Source of the DNA: Gamarada debralockiae
Taxonomy: Eukaryota > Ascomycota > Leotiomycetes > Helotiales > Hyphodiscaceae
Length of the DNA stretch: 64,000 bases
Direction: 5' to 3'
NCBI GenBank assembly: GCA_002803225.1
Contig: NXFV01000050.1
Span: forward strand, 23,447-87,446
In this document: piece after piece, positions 10,869-21,169 of the stretch
Layout: every line of letters begins with the position of its first letter
How positions within the stretch are numbered: the first letter of the stretch is position 1
Notes under the pieces: generated by a model
The model's input: the letters and a program-made list of their open reading frames with translations, nothing else
Told to the model about the DNA's origin: nothing
The model's database searches: none
Made by a program: the position numbers and the translations under genes

Positions 10869-12331
10869 TTACTCGACGGGCGTAGTCGAATGCTCGTTCT
10901 TGGGTCTGGGAAAATAGAAGGCAGCCACGGCAATAATGGCATAGACGATAACACACAACGCTCCTTCCAAGTAATTGGATTTCTGATCACGCAGAAAATT
11001 TCCCACGACTAAGATAGCAAGAACGAGCACGACGATATTGAAGACTTCGAAGTTCAAGTTCATTTGCTTGCCGAGACCCCAGCCAACAATGACCACCAGA
11101 GGAGCATTGAAAAGAGCGGTTTGAATTGTAGCACCGAGGACATGCGATAAAGCGAAATTCATCTGGTTGTCCCACGCTTCGTCAACAGCAGTCATGTGCT
11201 CAGCCGCCTTTTCTACAAGTGGCACGAGAATAAGGCCCATGAAGGCGTCGGATACATTGTGGTTTTCAACAATATAAGGGATCTCTTCTACAAGGGCAAT
11301 AGAGATCAAGGTGACGAGCGCAATAGAAATAGCGAGGGCGACAATGCATTCGGTAAACGTGAGTTTGTCTTTCTTCAAATCCTCAAGTCGATCGGCGTCC
11401 TTCTCTTCGTCCGCTTCGAGGATGGTATTATAGATGCTATGATGTGTCCGCATTTGAAACCAGATGAAGAAAGCGTAGGCGATCATGAGGAAGATTGATG
11501 TGATGCGCGAGACGGAAGTGACGTTGTTTTGAAGCTCTTCGACGGTTATGTCGGCGGATCCGTTGAGGGCATTGTAGAAGACGGCTGGAACGGCAAGGCC
11601 GAGTCCACTGTCCAAGGTCTTAGCCTGATATCAGTTTGTTTGGGAAAGGGGATAACTGACGCTGTCAATAACAATCCACTGCCGACTTCACTGACTGCTT
11701 CGTCGAACTCCTGCTCATCGCGCCGCATGCCACCCGCGAAGAAACAAAGCCCCAGACATAGCAGTTGTGTGGCCAAAATGGATCCCAAGATGGCTGCTTG
11801 GATGACCGGGAATTCGTCCTTAGTCAAGAGAACCATAAACAGAATTATCTCAACAATAGATCCAAGAGTCGTTTCCAACAAGACACCGAAAACTTTGGGA
11901 AGTTTCCTTGCCAGCTCTTGACCTGCAAACCCGATCAAATTCGCACATGGGACCATAGCTATGTAGCTAAGAATGAAGATGGCCAAATTTTGATCCTTGC
12001 GAGCATATCGCATTGCAACTGCAGCTGGCACAGAGGGCCAAAGAACGTTGACAGCTCTTGAGGCATCACTCGACGAACGCCAGGTGATCCTGAAGAAGTG
12101 TAACGGGTGTATGCCTTTCCTTCCACTCTCTCCATCGGGTGCGATGTGTTTCGTGACTTTATGGCCGTTATGGTTGACGCGGTGGACTGGGAGGATGTTA
12201 TGTTTCTCGACGGTGTGAGCTTCGGCGGGAACGGTAGGAGAGGTCGAGATCTTCATTTCGATGTCGTTCTTTGGGGATTCGCCATCTGCGGCTTTGTGTC
12301 GATGGAAGAGGGAGGTCATGATGGTAGGCAA
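10869..12331 (-). CDS. Calcium/proton exchanger, CAX family (469 aa)
   Basis: Predicted H+-driven Ca2+ (or other divalent cation) antiporter of the vacuolar membrane. Exons: 12331-11661 and 11607-10869, with a 53-bp intron (GTCAGT...GGACAG) that restores TAGLGLAVPAVFYNAL across the junction. After a cytosolic N-terminus of about 90 residues, hydrophobic helices begin. The first alpha repeat contains LLETTLGSIVEIILF; the second contains PLVEKAAEHMTAVDEAW and HVLGATIQTALFNAP, with the conserved acidic residues. An acidic loop (EADEEKDADRLEDLKKD) sits between the halves. In the second repeat EKAAEH replaces the classical GNAAEH, so ion selectivity may differ from yeast Vcx1. Two in-frame ATGs (residues 1 and 5) could start translation. 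Confidence 0.88.
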
Positions 12332-13311
12332 TCGTATTTGTGTTGGTTCCTTTGTGCTCGATCTGGTTCTGCTCTTCGTTCGTTTGTTTCCTGCCGGTCA
12401 TCGGATGTATATTGTGAGTGCAATCGTGCAGGAGAACCAACCTACTGCGTTTGCTGTTGCAATTGAAAGGAAGAATGTCATCGCTAAGTGGAAGAAAACC
12501 TCCCTTTTGTTTTTACTCGCGCTGATGCTAGACATGCGCTGATGCTAGACATGCCAAGTCGCTTGAGGCCTCTTGGCCCGCTGCGCTGTACGCCTTACAT
12601 TGCCTCTGATTTGGCGAGAAGAGCAACTAAAATAGACTAAGAACTGAACTTGGCGATAAAACAAGAAACCTAGAGGATCGGATCGAGGGATTGAAAGCTT
12701 GCTCTTACGCTGTTTCTAGACGGCGGTGAAGGTGTAGAAGAACAACCTCGTGGTGGATGTTGACAATGCGGAGGCCAGGGCAGGGAAATCTTTCCGCCAA
12801 TTTTACCCATGCTCCCTGTGGCCTAGCGTAATCAGGGGTGTCCAAAACATCGCAATTGCAAATTCCCATCATTGAAGTCTTCCCCATTTCGCCTTCTCGT
12901 CTACCGTTATTACCATTTCAAACATCACTCTCGTGTAGATCTCTGATAGTCTCAGAAAACTCGTTTCTCTCCGTCTGAAGCTGGTGTTGCCTGTTGTGGT
13001 CTGCGGATTTCTTGGTACTATCAGTCAGCTCTCTCTCTTTTGTGCCTCGCATTTAGTAAGCTTGCCGCTCGTGCTGAGGCGCTAATCGCTCTCGACCCAC
13101 CCTCGGCTCACCCTGAGCCAGGTCCGGGGGCGTCCGCGTTATTACAAATCAGACATAAACTCCAACTACCCGGGAGATCGACGCTTGCAACACAACCTTC
13201 CAACTACCTTAAATTCTATTTTCCACATTTTTACGCTAAGACAGCACGGAAATCCTACAAAACCCCAGAATACCAAACAAGAGGTTGAAGGAAACCGGCT
13301 CGTCCGTGATC
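12332..13311. other. Divergent intergenic region
   Basis: Separates the minus-strand exchanger from the plus-strand regulator, so it should contain both promoters. A perfect 16-18 bp tandem duplication (GCTGATGCTAGACATGC) lies near 12520-12554. No conserved frame was found. Confidence 0.5.
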
Positions 13312-14962
13312 ATGAAGCAGACGGGGCAGGCTCTTGAATTTGTCACGATCACGAGCCCTGATGAAATCAAGGATCCAATAAAACAAAGAACAATCCGTCG
13401 GCAGGCAAGACGTAGAGACAATGGCTCGAAGTCATTTTCCCGGAAGCCCTTTAAAATAATTATCGATCTCCCAGGCGATGACATTCACGCTGGCCCTGAA
13501 CAGTTCATAATGGGACGCCAGAAGGCGGGCTCGTATTACATGCCTCCAGCGGAACATAAGGACTTAGAATTGAATGCTGTGGTTCCTTCATTTGATTTCT
13601 TGCGGCCTATCAGCACTGGCCGAGGACTTATCTGTACATCCCCTTTTTCTCGCATGATGAATACCCGGGTTGTACAACTCGTGAACTTCAGTAAGAATAG
13701 GTTCTGATTCTTCTTTTTCCCTCTGCCCTCTTTCCCTCAAAACAGAATCGATGAATAGAATATAGAAACAAAAGCCGTTTCTAACATATCTACAGTACGC
13801 CAAGGAGGTGATGGGTGGAACATAGGGCAATTGGATTCAATAGCCTTCTTGGTCACGCTCGCGAATGCATCAAGGATCATCAGCCAAAAACATCCCTTCG
13901 AACCGAAAGAGAGCCCTGAAGCTATTACATTATACACCAAATCAATTCAGTGTCTGCAAAAAAGACTCCAAACTCCTGTAGACGGATTAAGTGAAGGCGT
14001 CATCGTATCAGTCCTTGAATTCGCGTATTATGACGTAAGAAAGCTTATACTTCCCCAAGCATTAAGAGAGATATTAATCAATGGTCAAGTTTCTTGTGCA
14101 GGATCTCGCCCGGTGGCTTGTCCACATGGGTGGTCTCACAAACATCATTCGGCGTAGAGGTGGGATTGGTACTTTATATTCATCTGAGATAATCCTTCTG
14201 CTCAACTTCTGGTCTGACTCTCCATTTTCACCACTACTAGGAAATATCACCTAACTAAGAAAGCACAGGATCGATATTTCAGGCTCCTTTATATTTGACA
14301 GATCGCCATTTTTCCCTCCACCCCACCATCTCCTCACGCAAGTCGCAAACAAAGCGCCACCCAGCCCCATTCTGCAAAAGTGGAATGCAGCCTTTCCCGG
14401 GCTTTCCGATATCACTACTTTTCTGTGTCATGCAGCAAACTTGTCAAGTTACATTGATGAGCACGCCATTAGTCCTGAAATATGGAAAGACGATCTGTTT
14501 GTTAGCAGGACATTCAATGTAGTTGTCCACCAGCTCTTATTACTACAGCGACACACCGAAGCGATGGAGAAGGGCATATCTTCTCCACAGCTAGTTATGC
14601 GGGAAGCGATGCGCCGAGCATGTATAATCCTCTTTGGGCTGTTGAGAGACAAGTTCTCGGTTCATCCAAGCGGCATCTCCCAGCACAGAAATAGAGTGAA
14701 AGAGCTCCTAGTTCAGCACCCAATTGACTGGTCAGCTTTCCTAGAGCTGCGCCTGTGGGTTTTGTTAACTGCAGGTCTAGCTACTGAGGACGATGAAACT
14801 TCATGGTACATCGATGAGATAAAAGACACAATAGTACAAATGAGAATTTCTGGGTGGAATGATGGGGTAGAAGTGGTAAGAGGCATATTATGGATGGAAA
14901 AAACATTCAGAGTCAGGAGCGCCAGACTCAAAGACTTGTTCGAGTTGTCGGCAGTTCATTGA
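13312..14962 (+). CDS. Fungal-specific transcription-factor-like protein without Zn cluster (473 aa)
   Basis: Exons: 13312-13690, 13796-14034, 14102-14211 and 14269-14962. Introns are 105, 67 and 57 bp, the last with a CTAAC branch site, and all phases close. The N-terminus (TSPDEIKDPIKQRTIRRQARRR) is the basic start common to a large ascomycete family whose remainder resembles the PF11951 fungal transcription-factor domain. The middle holds LARWLVHMGGLTNIIRRRGG and the third junction gives WIDISGSFIFDRSPFFPPP, both typical of that domain. No Zn2Cys6 cluster is encoded. The ATG at 13312 is the first in frame; the frame is open further upstream without ATG. Role: probably regulatory, targets unknown. 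Confidence 0.78.
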
Positions 14963-15078
14963 TGGGGGAAAAAGCAGCACTATTGTAGCATTGCAACATC
15001 GACTTTCAGGGAAAGGTCGCCTTAATAGCCAACTAGAGCCCCGGTGCGACCTTGATCAGCCATTACATTACAGTACTA

Positions 15079-15949
15079 ACTCCGCTTGCAGAGATATATT
15101 GGCCGGCGATCCACCGCTCTTTCGCTGATGTAACTAGAAGCACAATATCTGCTATGGCCTCAGTTGTTCCCACTCTGTCTACAGCTTTTTAACAACCGCG
15201 TTACAAATACCCCCGCGAATCCGGGTTCAGTCGGGACAATATCAGTCACGACTACTCCCGGAGCGATAGAGTTCGTCGTGATACCCGTGGCTTCTGCTAA
15301 ACTGTAGCTTAAGTTAGTCTTGAGTTATCTAGATGGAGACACCGGTGCTACGCTTCGTGTCTCTCCTGCCCACACAGCTGATAAGGTGTCTAGAGCGGCT
15401 TTAGAGGCGCCTCAGACATTGAAGAAACCTTGCCCTAGCTTGGAAGCAGTGGATGATATATTAATCAATCGTCCTCCCTGAGGCAGGCGTAGAACCACTG
15501 CGCGTACCATGAAACGGGCACCTAACACTTGTCTTGGATTAGCATTGTCAGAGTAGCACGTGGAACACCGACCCCTGCGTTATTAATTAGATAATGGTTA
15601 GCATGAACCAACCCCCAAAAAGGAGAAATGATATCCAGCAAAAGGTCACTTTAGGGGCTTCAGAACAGACCGAGGATATCAATGTGGTCAGTGTAGTGGC
15701 CTTGAGTTTCTATTGAACAAAGAGTTTGCACTATCCCCGTCAACTGTTGCTTTGACGACGGTGGCTCTGCCACCACCTGCGTGAATTTTCTTTGCAACTG
15801 CAGCAGCACGCTCGGATGAGGAGTCCAAGACATGTTGATGGTCACAGCTGCATCATTGCGCGCGCAAGGGCGATAGCAATCCCAGAGCCGATGCCATTCT
15901 CATGTCCAGAGCCAGTGACGATAGTAACCTTTCCAGCGAGTAATAGCAT
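15079..15949 (-). pseudogene. Short-chain dehydrogenase/reductase pseudogene
   Basis: Reading the minus strand from 15949, pieces of one SDR appear in correct order but in different frames. First comes the cofactor site (AGKVTIVTGSGHENGIG), then INNAGVGVPRATL near 15590, then GGRLINISSTASKLGQGFF followed by a TGA and GASKAALDTLSA near 15420. Next is EATGITTNSIAPGVVVTDIV near 15250 and finally AIADIVLLVTSAKERWIAGQYIS near 15100. Several frameshifts and stops separate them; the stop falls at the position of the catalytic Tyr. It resembles a 3-oxoacyl-[ACP]-reductase-type SDR. It is non-functional as it stands. Confidence 0.8.
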
Positions 15950-17097
15950 TCATGATGATTGAAGAAGTGACGTTGCTCAGGAATTACTTGTATTGCGGCA
16001 AGAATGACTCGGGGTAATGTGGTAGAGCTGAGTTCAGATGTCATTAGTTGTGGTTGTAGCTCAGAATCGGATTCACTTGCTGGAGTTTCGAGGTATTCCC
16101 AATGAGGATAATATCCTTATAATTAATAATGACGGCAAGGTAGGTCCTGTTCTGATGAAGTCTGGTAGTACGTGGCTTTGGGTTACTAATGAGGATGGTT
16201 ATCTGATATATCATTTTCAAAATATGAGTGACATCACTATATATTGTTGGTTTTATGGCCATAACTACTAGTTATCACCATTTATTGCCAATATTAGCAC
16301 TTTATGACAAAATGGCCACAAATATATAGCACCTTCGATTCTTATTGGCCGCAGAACTCGGATCTGTCGGTTGAGCTGTATTTTGGGAGGCGAAATATAG
16401 TGGCATTTCTAGACCTAGCTGATATCGAAAGAGCTGAAATACAAAGGAGGGGAAAATACAGGCTATACTCGATTAGGCAGTTCCAACCAACATGATCGTT
16501 GTAATAGGGGGGCTAGGGGAGGCTGGGGCCAGTGCCATAACCTTGAAATCTTCTGAGACGTAAGATCTACAAAAGATTATTATCCAGATTATTAGATTTT
16601 AGCGAAGCGTCCTCAGAAACACTATTTTTGTATGTGTCATGAATCCAAATTCAGGGCCTGGAAGGCAAGATAGCATATGTAACAAGAGCCTAGCTCCTGA
16701 AGTCACATGGGCGATCTCATACATGCGATTTCACATAGGCGATTGCTTGAGCCAGGCTTAGCATTGTACGCAATAAGCTGCACTGTCAGGACAGGGTCAA
16801 TGGCAAAGAAAACAGACAATGTTCAATTGACGCGTTAATTTCGCGAAACATATAAACGCACCGTCAGCAAACCAACTCACGCACGGACGAAAAAGGGCAA
16901 GTCAGGCCGACTTCTCGCGAACTGTCTTTAGTAGGTCCGAAACTTCCAGGTCACGCGACGTACAAAGGGACTTTCTCCCATCACTCCTTTTCTTTCCTCC
17001 TTAGCTTAGTATCTTCGAATCAAGGCAGTCTTCTACAGTATCAGGGTTTTTCTATGACTAGATCGTACGTGCCGTCACACCGATTGGCTTATTGAGT
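15950..17097. other. Intergenic region, no gene seen
   Basis: Open frames at 16038-16495 show no family resemblance and contain AT-rich low-information sequence. The region lies between the start of the decayed SDR and the 3' end of the chimeric gene on minus. Confidence 0.5.
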
Positions 17098-17397
17098 TCA
17101 CTGATAAGCATTGACTGATGAAGGCTTACTCATTAGCAACACTGATGGCTCCTGCCACATTCCCGGTAGGCTTGCGCTTGCCGAGTCTTTGTAGCTTGAA
17201 CCGCTGAGCGATCTCAAGCTTTCAAGACCAGATGGCATTGAATTTGCCGATGAGCCTGCAACTCCCGCTCTAGGTGAATGGCTTTGCGCAGCCATCACTT
17301 CGGCTCTGAGCTTTCGAATGACGTCCTTATTTGCTTTCTCTAAAACCGGCAAATTCTTGAATTTAAAATTTCTGAAATCATCCTCAACTTTCAGCAA
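17098..17397 (-). pseudogene. Rim15-like linker segment after the stop of the chimeric gene
   Basis: This frame begins KVEDDFRNFKFKNLPVLEKAN and continues DVIRKLRAEVMAAQ with a Ser-rich tail. From memory, that block lies in fungal Rim15 kinases between the kinase domain and the C-terminal receiver. Here it sits 3' of the receiver domain, overlapping its last codons in another frame. No GT-AG intron that would join the two frames is visible. It may be a frameshifted C-terminus of the upstream gene, or a separate fragment copied from a Rim15 gene. Confidence 0.55.
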
Positions 17398-19893
17398 TAT
17401 GCGAGTCTCGAAATTCTGTGTCTTCCGAATTTGGTTTCCAATGGCATAGACGACGGAGTACCTCTGTGAGCTTTGACATAGTCAGCGGTTTCTCAATCAG
17501 AGCGTCAAAGGAGTGATTCGGCTGCAAATCCCTCAGGTATCCAGTAATCGCCACAACTGGGGTGAGAGAATTGACATTTTCGTTGTCTCTGATGATTCGT
17601 GCCACATCAGTACCATTGGATGTGGGAAGTTTGATCTCCATCATAATGATATCGAATTTGATTTCGCTCACAGCATAGCGTATCGCTTCTTCACCGCTTG
17701 AGGCTGTGATTGTGCGGCAGCGAAGCTTTTCCAAGAGCTTCTCATGGACTATCCTTGATACTGGATGATCCTCACAAATGAGCACATCAAGAGGTCTGAA
17801 GACGGGATCGCTGAGACTGATTGTAGACAAGCGCCTTGACCTTTGATGGCGTCGCTGGACGCTTGGCAGGGCTTTGGCTCCGTCTTCATCATCTGACGGT
17901 GATGGAGACATATCGAACACCTGAGTCCTTGCGTTTTGACGACGTCGTTGAACATATGGCAGCGTATTGACTTCGTCTTCCTCTTCACCATCAGATGGTG
18001 AATGCATATCGAACTCCTGGTGCCTCTTTTCTTCCCATGTGACTCTCTTAAAGGCAGCAATCTCTGTTTCCTGGAAAGGGGCTGCTGACTGACGCATGCG
18101 GTCTGCCATCAGTCTTTTCGAAATAGCTAGGTCATTGAATAGCACAGAATGACTATCCTCTGTTGAGGGAACCACCGCCGGCAGAGGAGTTGAGGATGTC
18201 TCATTAGCGAGATGTTGAGGATGTTTCAGAACGGAAAGATATTTCCCACATACAGGGCTATATGCTCCAGTCAGCGGTAACCTCCCTCCTCAATACAGTA
18301 AACTTACCACATGCAGGTCGATTTCGCAGTCTCAAATTCAACGCGACCAGGACACGCAGGATCTGCACATCTTCCCTGCTGAATAGCTTTGCCATCTAAC
18401 AGCATCGCCATCGTAACCTTAGACTTAGGTTGAATAACTGCTCGCCACCCTTCCCTATTGATAGGATAGTTATTATACCCATTCATCACCATAAAGCGTT
18501 CGCGGAGTACCAAAGATAGTCCAGGGGAATTTTGGAAGCTATCAAGGAGAAAATCGTAAAATATCTGGACCGATACTATTAGCGCAGTTCAACATTCTCG
18601 AAGGTAACATGTACATTCCAATGCTGGAATTGAGCACAAGGAAGCCTTTTGACTCGCCCAATAGCATCCTCAAAGAGAAAGTGGTCATTATACTGTATGA
18701 GACGCGGAACAGTATTCCTGTAGAATATAATCATGTAAGGTACAAGTATAAATCTGATCCATGTTAGTTTAGATTGGAATCTAGGGCATGATACATACAC
18801 AAGCTCGCGAATCAAAAGATGAATACTTGATAGCAGAAGCCAAATGCTCTTCAGTATATTTTGAAGAGCTCTCTCGGCCTCCGGTTTGGATATATTGGGA
18901 TCCACGTTAGGTTGAACACTAGAAAGGTCTTGCAAACAATCTCGTAGAGCCCCAATTGAAGCATCCACCTGATCAAGTTTCTTATGGAGACTTGATGAAT
19001 GTGCACGACCTTCCAACGCCTGCATCTGTATCGCTGTTGCAATATCCTCACCCGTTTGTGGAACATTATAGCTGACCAGGTCGGTAGAGGTTGAATGAGG
19101 GACAGACAGATCTTTGAGCTCTTCTTGCATATTCTTAGCTCTCTCGGTATGCTCTCTTTGCGGCATGAGAACTTGGCTGAGACGCCTTTCTAGCGTTGTG
19201 GTCGCCTCGTGGTCTTCAATCACAGTCACATGCACCTGTTCTGTAGATGTTCTCATTTCTTGAACGTTCTGATGAATCATATATGCAGAGGCTGCTTGTG
19301 CTGCTGAAAGGGCGTCGATTTTATTTCCAAGCAGTGTGGTTGCCGGCATTATCCGTGTGTCAATCGCATGTGATATGCGATCCTGCATATCTCTTGGTAG
19401 ATGAAGGGTAGTTTGGCTTCAGGAATATTAGCGATAATGGACGATAGACCCATTCCCTGAGTACGCACACAATTTGGTGGCCCAGAAGGATTCCAACAGC
19501 CGCCATGGGTACTGCTACCCGGTCTTGCAATTTCTTGACCTTCTTCGACGTTGAAAGTGCCCATTGTATCTTCCGTGGAGCAGTAAATATCTTTTTCCTC
19601 TTACTGTTTACACCTAAGGCCGACTCAAACCTTCTCCCGACATCGTTAAGGAAAGCTTGCAACGGCACCCGAATGTGGTCGCATTGTTCTCGCAGATTTT
19701 CAGCGAGATCAGAATCTAGGGGCGTAAGGTGCAGCGAGTTTAGATGCTGCAGCGTTCGTGAGAGGGTTTGAAGAAAGCACAGCGTGTCTCGGAAATCGGA
19801 CGACGCGCCACCTGAATCTTTCAGCGCCGCGCCGATCTGTTGCAGTAATTTCAGCGAAGCAACGATATCGCCGGCTGACCAGCCAAAGGACAT
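17384..19893 (-). CDS. Chimeric protein: STAND-N-like domain, predicted ubiquitin-like/Cys-rich region, Rim15-type receiver (758 aa)
   Basis: Proposed exons: 19893-19471, 19382-18799, 18753-18615, 18564-18308 and 18257-17384. Introns are 88, 45, 50 and 50 bp and the total closes at 759 codons. N-terminus MSFGWSAGDIVASLKLLQQI matches the fungal STAND-N type found in NLR-like proteins. A helical/coiled-coil region follows. Then come LKSIWLLLSSIHLLIREL and LFEDAIGRVKRLPCAQFQHW, blocks I associate with fungal ubiquitin-like domain proteins, and a Cys-rich stretch (CADPACPG...TCMCPVCG). The last exon is Rim15-like: RRLSTISLSDPVFRPLDVLICEDHPVSR, LRCRTITASSGEEAIRYA, FDIIMMEIKLP, VVAITGYL and FDALIEKP, a receiver fold. 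The first intron is uncertain: the removed stretch reads SSIIANIPEAKLPFIYQE in another frame, so exon 1-2 may instead contain an indel. The phosphoacceptor Asp is Glu. Confidence 0.68.
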
Positions 19894-21169
19894 CGCTGGC
19901 AAGCCTCATCAGTTGGATGTGACAAAAAGTCGTGAGAGCCGATGACAATGTCGAAGCCGGTGGGGATGGATGCGAAAGAGGACGAGGGTCATTTGACTGG
20001 TTTCACTGCAGCCTTGTTAGAATACGGTGGGCTGTTTTGACCTCCTTGGCATGACTACGAGATAAGTCACGTGCTATTGCAGCACTGCAGCCTCTACCTT
20101 GAGAATGGTCTATACGAGGGCCTGTAGTTGTACTAGTGTGCCAGCGCCAGGCGCACAACACAAACCCAATAGTAACAGTATCAAGGTTGTTTTTTGTAGG
20201 CTTTCTACTATAAGTCATACATAGTTACAGGCACTACACGTATGCAGCAGGTGCACCTTCACGTATATAAGAATGCACCTGCACGTGAGAGCTAGTCACA
20301 TGATAGTTGATTTGGAAAACAATGTTTGCCAAGAGATTACGCGAGGCGGAAGGCCTCTGAGAGCTCAGTCAACAAATTTTTGGTGGGTTGGTGCCTCAGC
20401 AGGGCCCACTTCGTTACTGTCGGTAGTCTTAGAACAGTAACTCTTCCACTAAGTTACTAATTTATCAGAATGATTGGTAATCTGACCCATGACCTGCTTT
20501 GATAACAGGAGCTGGCATGGCCTTTCTAAGGATTTATCTAGTTCTCATATTGCGAAAATGATACACCAGATCACGTTTAGAGAATCTAAATTATTATTTA
20601 AGCTGGATGCTAGTGATTACAACTAGGCTCACAACGGAATATCACAAACCCTACGTGCATAATTCGTTCAAGGCACCTATAGGATATATATTTTCTAATC
20701 ATAACCTTGTTATTACTGGTACTTCTTCTGCCTGAAGCGAATCCTTCAAAAGAGGTTCCACGCTGATGGTGGATTCGGCAGACAAGTGACTGTGACTAGG
20801 CCCAAAGTGGAAAATCACAAACCCTGCCTGCATAATGCGGCGAGAAATCGCGAGACCCTGGACGCTAAAATGGATTAGCATCGAAACTCTGTGGATTTAT
20901 GAGACCTTTGCTAAACTGAACTATGTTGAGGAGCAACAATGTGTGGAACCCTCGGAGTTGAACATGCTAATCGCAGGCTCTTAGCATAGCAACGGAATGC
21001 CAATTATTACAAATCGAAGAAAGCTATAGAATGCTCTTCAATCAAGAGTGAGTGGTGCAGAACTGTATAAATTGACTTGGAATTCCACGTTAATCCCCAC
21101 CAAACCAATAAACTTTCATCCAAACCATTCTATCCAAACAGTTCTGTCCAAACTCTCTTCAAAATAGAT
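19894..21169. other. Divergent intergenic region
   Basis: Contains the promoters of the minus-strand chimeric gene and the plus-strand SDR. A diverged direct repeat is visible: about 45 bp around 20620-20665 (ACTAGGCTCACAACGGAATA...) resembles 20788-20835 (ACTAGGCCCAAAGTGGAAAA...). No conserved frame seen. Confidence 0.5.
21066..21072 (+). promoter_or_regulatory. Possible TATA box of the SDR gene
   Basis: TATAAAT about 100 bp upstream of the SDR start codon, followed by a CA-rich leader. Position and sequence fit a fungal core promoter, but there is no other support. Confidence 0.3.

Noticed and set aside
12520..12554. Tandem duplication of a 16-18 bp unit as a regulatory repeat
   Set aside because: Only two copies, in a promoter region without other support; probably replication slippage.
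16038..16271. Open frame with hydrophobic N-terminus
   Set aside because: Short, AT-rich, open on both strands, and no homologous motif; treated as chance.
17384..18257. Receiver domain as part of a bacterial-type two-component system
   Set aside because: Flanking sequence is clearly Rim15-like and there is no histidine kinase or phosphotransfer gene nearby; horizontal transfer from bacteria is not needed.
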